The notes under the pieces were generated by a model. The model was not told the DNA's origin, did not search any database, and worked only from the letters and a program-made list of their open reading frames with translations. From the NCBI GenBank assembly GCA_007121455.1, contig SKKN01000007.1, forward strand, positions 46,206 through 110,205: a stretch of 64,000 bases of DNA, given 5' to 3'. Positions 62,532 to 64,000 of this stretch are shown piece by piece. Position numbers and translations under genes: made by a program. The DNA is from Gemmatimonadota bacterium. GTDB taxonomy: Bacteria > Gemmatimonadota > Gemmatimonadetes > Longimicrobiales > Gaopeijiaceae. Within the stretch, counting starts at the first letter, position 1; each line of letters starts with the position of its first letter.

Positions 62532-63614
62532 TCAGGTCATCGGCACTCCCTGCTGCAACCGCCCCTCGATCCGCTCGAAGATCTCGTCCAGCGATTTCCC
62601 CGTGATCGTCAGTCCGTGGTTCTTGAGGCCGACCACGGCCCGTGCCGGGTCCGGGGACTGACGAACGATCTCCGCGACGGCTTCACCGAGCTCGTACGTC
62701 CCGCAGGGGTAGTTGAACTCCGTCGAGGGCACGCCGTCGATCCACGCATGGACGTGGAGGATCGCTCCCACCTCGGGATGCTCCCGGTAGATCATCATGT
62801 GCTCGATCGCGTCCACGGAGACCCGCCGCGGCTCGATGTGGGGAGGAACGCTCAGGATCATGGCGCGTTCGTCCGGATCGTAGCCCTTCACGAGCAGGAT
62901 GTCCTGCCCGACGTCCCGGAGCTTCGACTTGTCCACACCGGAGGCACTCATCCAGAAGCGGGTCTCATCCTTCCTCGCGCTGATGTTGCCATAGCTCAGC
63001 CCACCGATCCCGTAGAGCTTCTTCAGGTGCTTGAGTTCGCGCTCGGAGAGGATCTCGTCGATCGGGAAGGGCGCCGGCAGAAGGTTCAACGCATCCAGCT
63101 TTCGACCCGCGCGGTAGATCTGCTCGGTCAGCTCGTCACCCTCCCAGAGCTCCTCGGGCAGGTCGGTGTCGAACACGTTGTTGATGACGAGACGGGAAGT
63201 CGCCAGGGGCTCGATCCTCCTGTAGACCCGATCGAAGTAATTTGTCGGATCCGCGTTCCCGTTCACGACGTAATGGCCCTGTTCAGGGGTCAGGAAGTGA
63301 GCGTCGGGCACGTCGGAATCCTGCGGCACCAGCCCGATGAAGAGGTTGGAGAGGGACCGGACGAGGTAGGGGTACCCTTCCGGGATCGGCTCGTCGAACG
63401 AGGTGTCCATCTCCGAGACACCTGTCACGAAAACGGCTTGAGCCCGTCTCCGGTACGCCCGCGGTCGGTCGTTCGAAAAGAAGTTGACGACGAGCTCAGC
63501 CTCTTCCGGTTTGTCGACGAAGGTGTGGCCGTGCCGCTCCATGACGGTCTGGAGACCCTCTGCAAACCAGGCGAATCGGTCATCATCGAGAATACCGGCG
63601 AAGGAGAAATCCAT
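62532..63614 (-). CDS. class II aldolase/adducin family protein with N-terminal extension
   Basis: 360 residues from ATG 63614, with AGGA seven bases before; a longer start at 63722 is possible. The C-terminal half (from about residue 190) is the aldolase/adducin fold: GGLSYGNISARKDETRFWMS, AILHVHAWIDGVPS with two His metal ligands, AVVGLKNHGLTITGKSLDEI with the third. The N-terminal 170 residues ([40 protein letters not shown]) match no domain I know. The enzyme could be an aldolase, an epimerase or a dehydratase. Divergent from ychF. Confidence 0.8.
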   Translation of the reverse strand: MDFSFAGILDDDRFAWFAEGLQTVMERHGHTFVDKPEEAELVVNFFSNDRPRAYRRRAQAVFVTGVSEMDTSFDEPIPEGYPYLVRSLSNLFIGLVPQDSDVPDAHFLTPEQGHYVVNGNADPTNYFDRVYRRIEPLATSRLVINNVFDTDLPEELWEGDELTEQIYRAGRKLDALNLLPAPFPIDEILSERELKHLKKLYGIGGLSYGNISARKDETRFWMSASGVDKSKLRDVGQDILLVKGYDPDERAMILSVPPHIEPRRVSVDAIEHMMIYREHPEVGAILHVHAWIDGVPSTEFNYPCGTYELGEAVAEIVRQSPDPARAVVGLKNHGLTITGKSLDEIFERIEGRLQQGVPMT

Positions 63615-63738
63615 GTAGAGTCCTGTGCGATGGTCCCGGATCGGCGACCCGTTCCGGCTCGCTGCCGGCGGCGTAACGATCCGGAAAAGGTCGACGCTGC
63701 CCCGAGGGAATGCAAGGCCCATTTCGTTTCAGCACCCT

Positions 63739-63768
63739 TTGACGGCCGAGGGGGGAGGCGGGTAAATT
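63739..63768 (+). promoter_or_regulatory. predicted promoter upstream of ychF
   Basis: TTGACG (63739-63744), 18 bases, TAAATT (63763-63768). Transcription would begin near 63775, at the base of the hairpin at 63777-63806. Confidence 0.6.
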
Positions 63769-63776
63769 CCGGTGAT

Positions 63777-63806
63777 CGCGCCTCCAGCAGGAGGTGCGGT
63801 TTTTTT
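63777..63806 (+). terminator. terminator-like hairpin in the ychF leader
   Basis: CGCGCCTCC (63777-63785) pairs with GGAGGTGCG (63790-63798), nine pairs with one G-T, loop AGCA, then seven T residues (63800-63806). It lies about 100 bases before the ychF start and directly after the promoter. Confidence 0.7.
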
Positions 63807-63905
63807 GTGGTCTCCGAACCTCTCCTCCGTGCCCCGGGGTCCAGCGCTCTGCCGGTCGCCGCAGAGGGAGAGCGAATCACCCCAGTCCTTCAAGAGAAAC
63901 TCCGG

Positions 63906-64000
63906 ATGCTCAAAGTCGGAATCGTGGGCCTTCCGAACGTCGGAAAGTCGTCCCTGTTCAATGCCCTCACAGCCCAGGGAGCCCCCTCGGAAAACTACCC
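63906..64000 (+). CDS. ychF: YchF/OLA1 family GTPase (3' part outside window)
   Basis: The frame opens at ATG 63906 and is cut by the window after 31 codons. MLKVGIVGLPNVGKSSLFNA is the canonical YchF start with its P-loop, followed by LTAQGAPSENY. YchF is a ribosome-associated ATPase/GTPase. The rest is outside the window. Confidence 0.9.
   Translation, partial: MLKVGIVGLPNVGKSSLFNALTAQGAPSENY

Noticed and set aside
1..64000. CRISPR arrays, insertion sequences, prophage, integrons
   Set aside because: No spaced direct repeats, transposase, integrase or phage structural genes were seen.

Overview
The window reads as chromosomal core DNA of a GC-rich, Gram-negative-type bacterium. Most neighbouring genes overlap by 1-4 bases (ATGA, GTGA, TGATG junctions) and many start with GTG or TTG. 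Several families seen here (a DUF6588 barrel-like protein, a GWxTD-like secreted protein, a bactofilin-like membrane protein, the fused TIGR04283/TIGR04282-type protein) suggest Gemmatimonadota or a close relative; that assignment is inference. I found no transposase, integrase, prophage or CRISPR array. Seven promoter-like elements share a TTGANN-like -35, a 17-18 base spacer and a TANNNT -10.

Layout. 1-2000 (minus): BatA-like protein (cut by the edge) and DUF58 protein. 2264-4373: two exported proteins, convergent. 4591-11089 (plus): LepA, ROK and PfkB sugar kinases, a coupled STAS/ATPase plus STAS-like pair, and a transsulfuration enzyme. 11229-13843 (plus): Nfu and Mrp iron-sulfur proteins, a small unknown ORF and an S-adenosylmethionine hydrolase-family protein. 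13893-18426 (minus): a probable envelope-stress operon of ECF sigma, double zinc-finger anti-sigma, bactofilin-like membrane protein, toast-rack protein and a small membrane protein. 18692-24149: UbiE/MenG, then on minus a cystathionine synthase/lyase, M48 protease, PurD and MutM. 24449-30409 (plus): GlmM, GlmS, Dtd, Maf, GlpK.

30505-35976 (plus) is a cytochrome c maturation operon, ccmE-ccmF-(CcmI-like zinc ribbon)-ccmA-ccmB-ccmC-ccmD. CcmE has CxxxY in place of the usual heme-binding HxxxY and no ccmG or ccmH is present, which matches the rare Ccm variant called System I*. This is the most notable feature of the window.

36045-39334 (minus): DUF547 protein, a fused two-domain glycosyltransferase of the type linked to arsenosugar synthesis, an unknown protein and a UPF0316 membrane protein. 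39646-54443 (plus): RecA, AlaRS, an unknown, a PHP phosphatase, a ferritin-like protein, an SDR, a CCA/poly(A) polymerase-type enzyme, RarA, a LEA-like lipoprotein, HflX, a DUF2520 protein, PdxJ, a flippase-like membrane protein and IspE. 54509-58905: tRNA-Gln followed at once by a secreted GWxTD-like protein, then Prs, L25 and Pth. 58981-64000: membrane pyrophosphatase, M20 hydrolase, class II aldolase-like protein (minus) and the first codons of YchF, preceded by a promoter followed immediately by a terminator-like hairpin.
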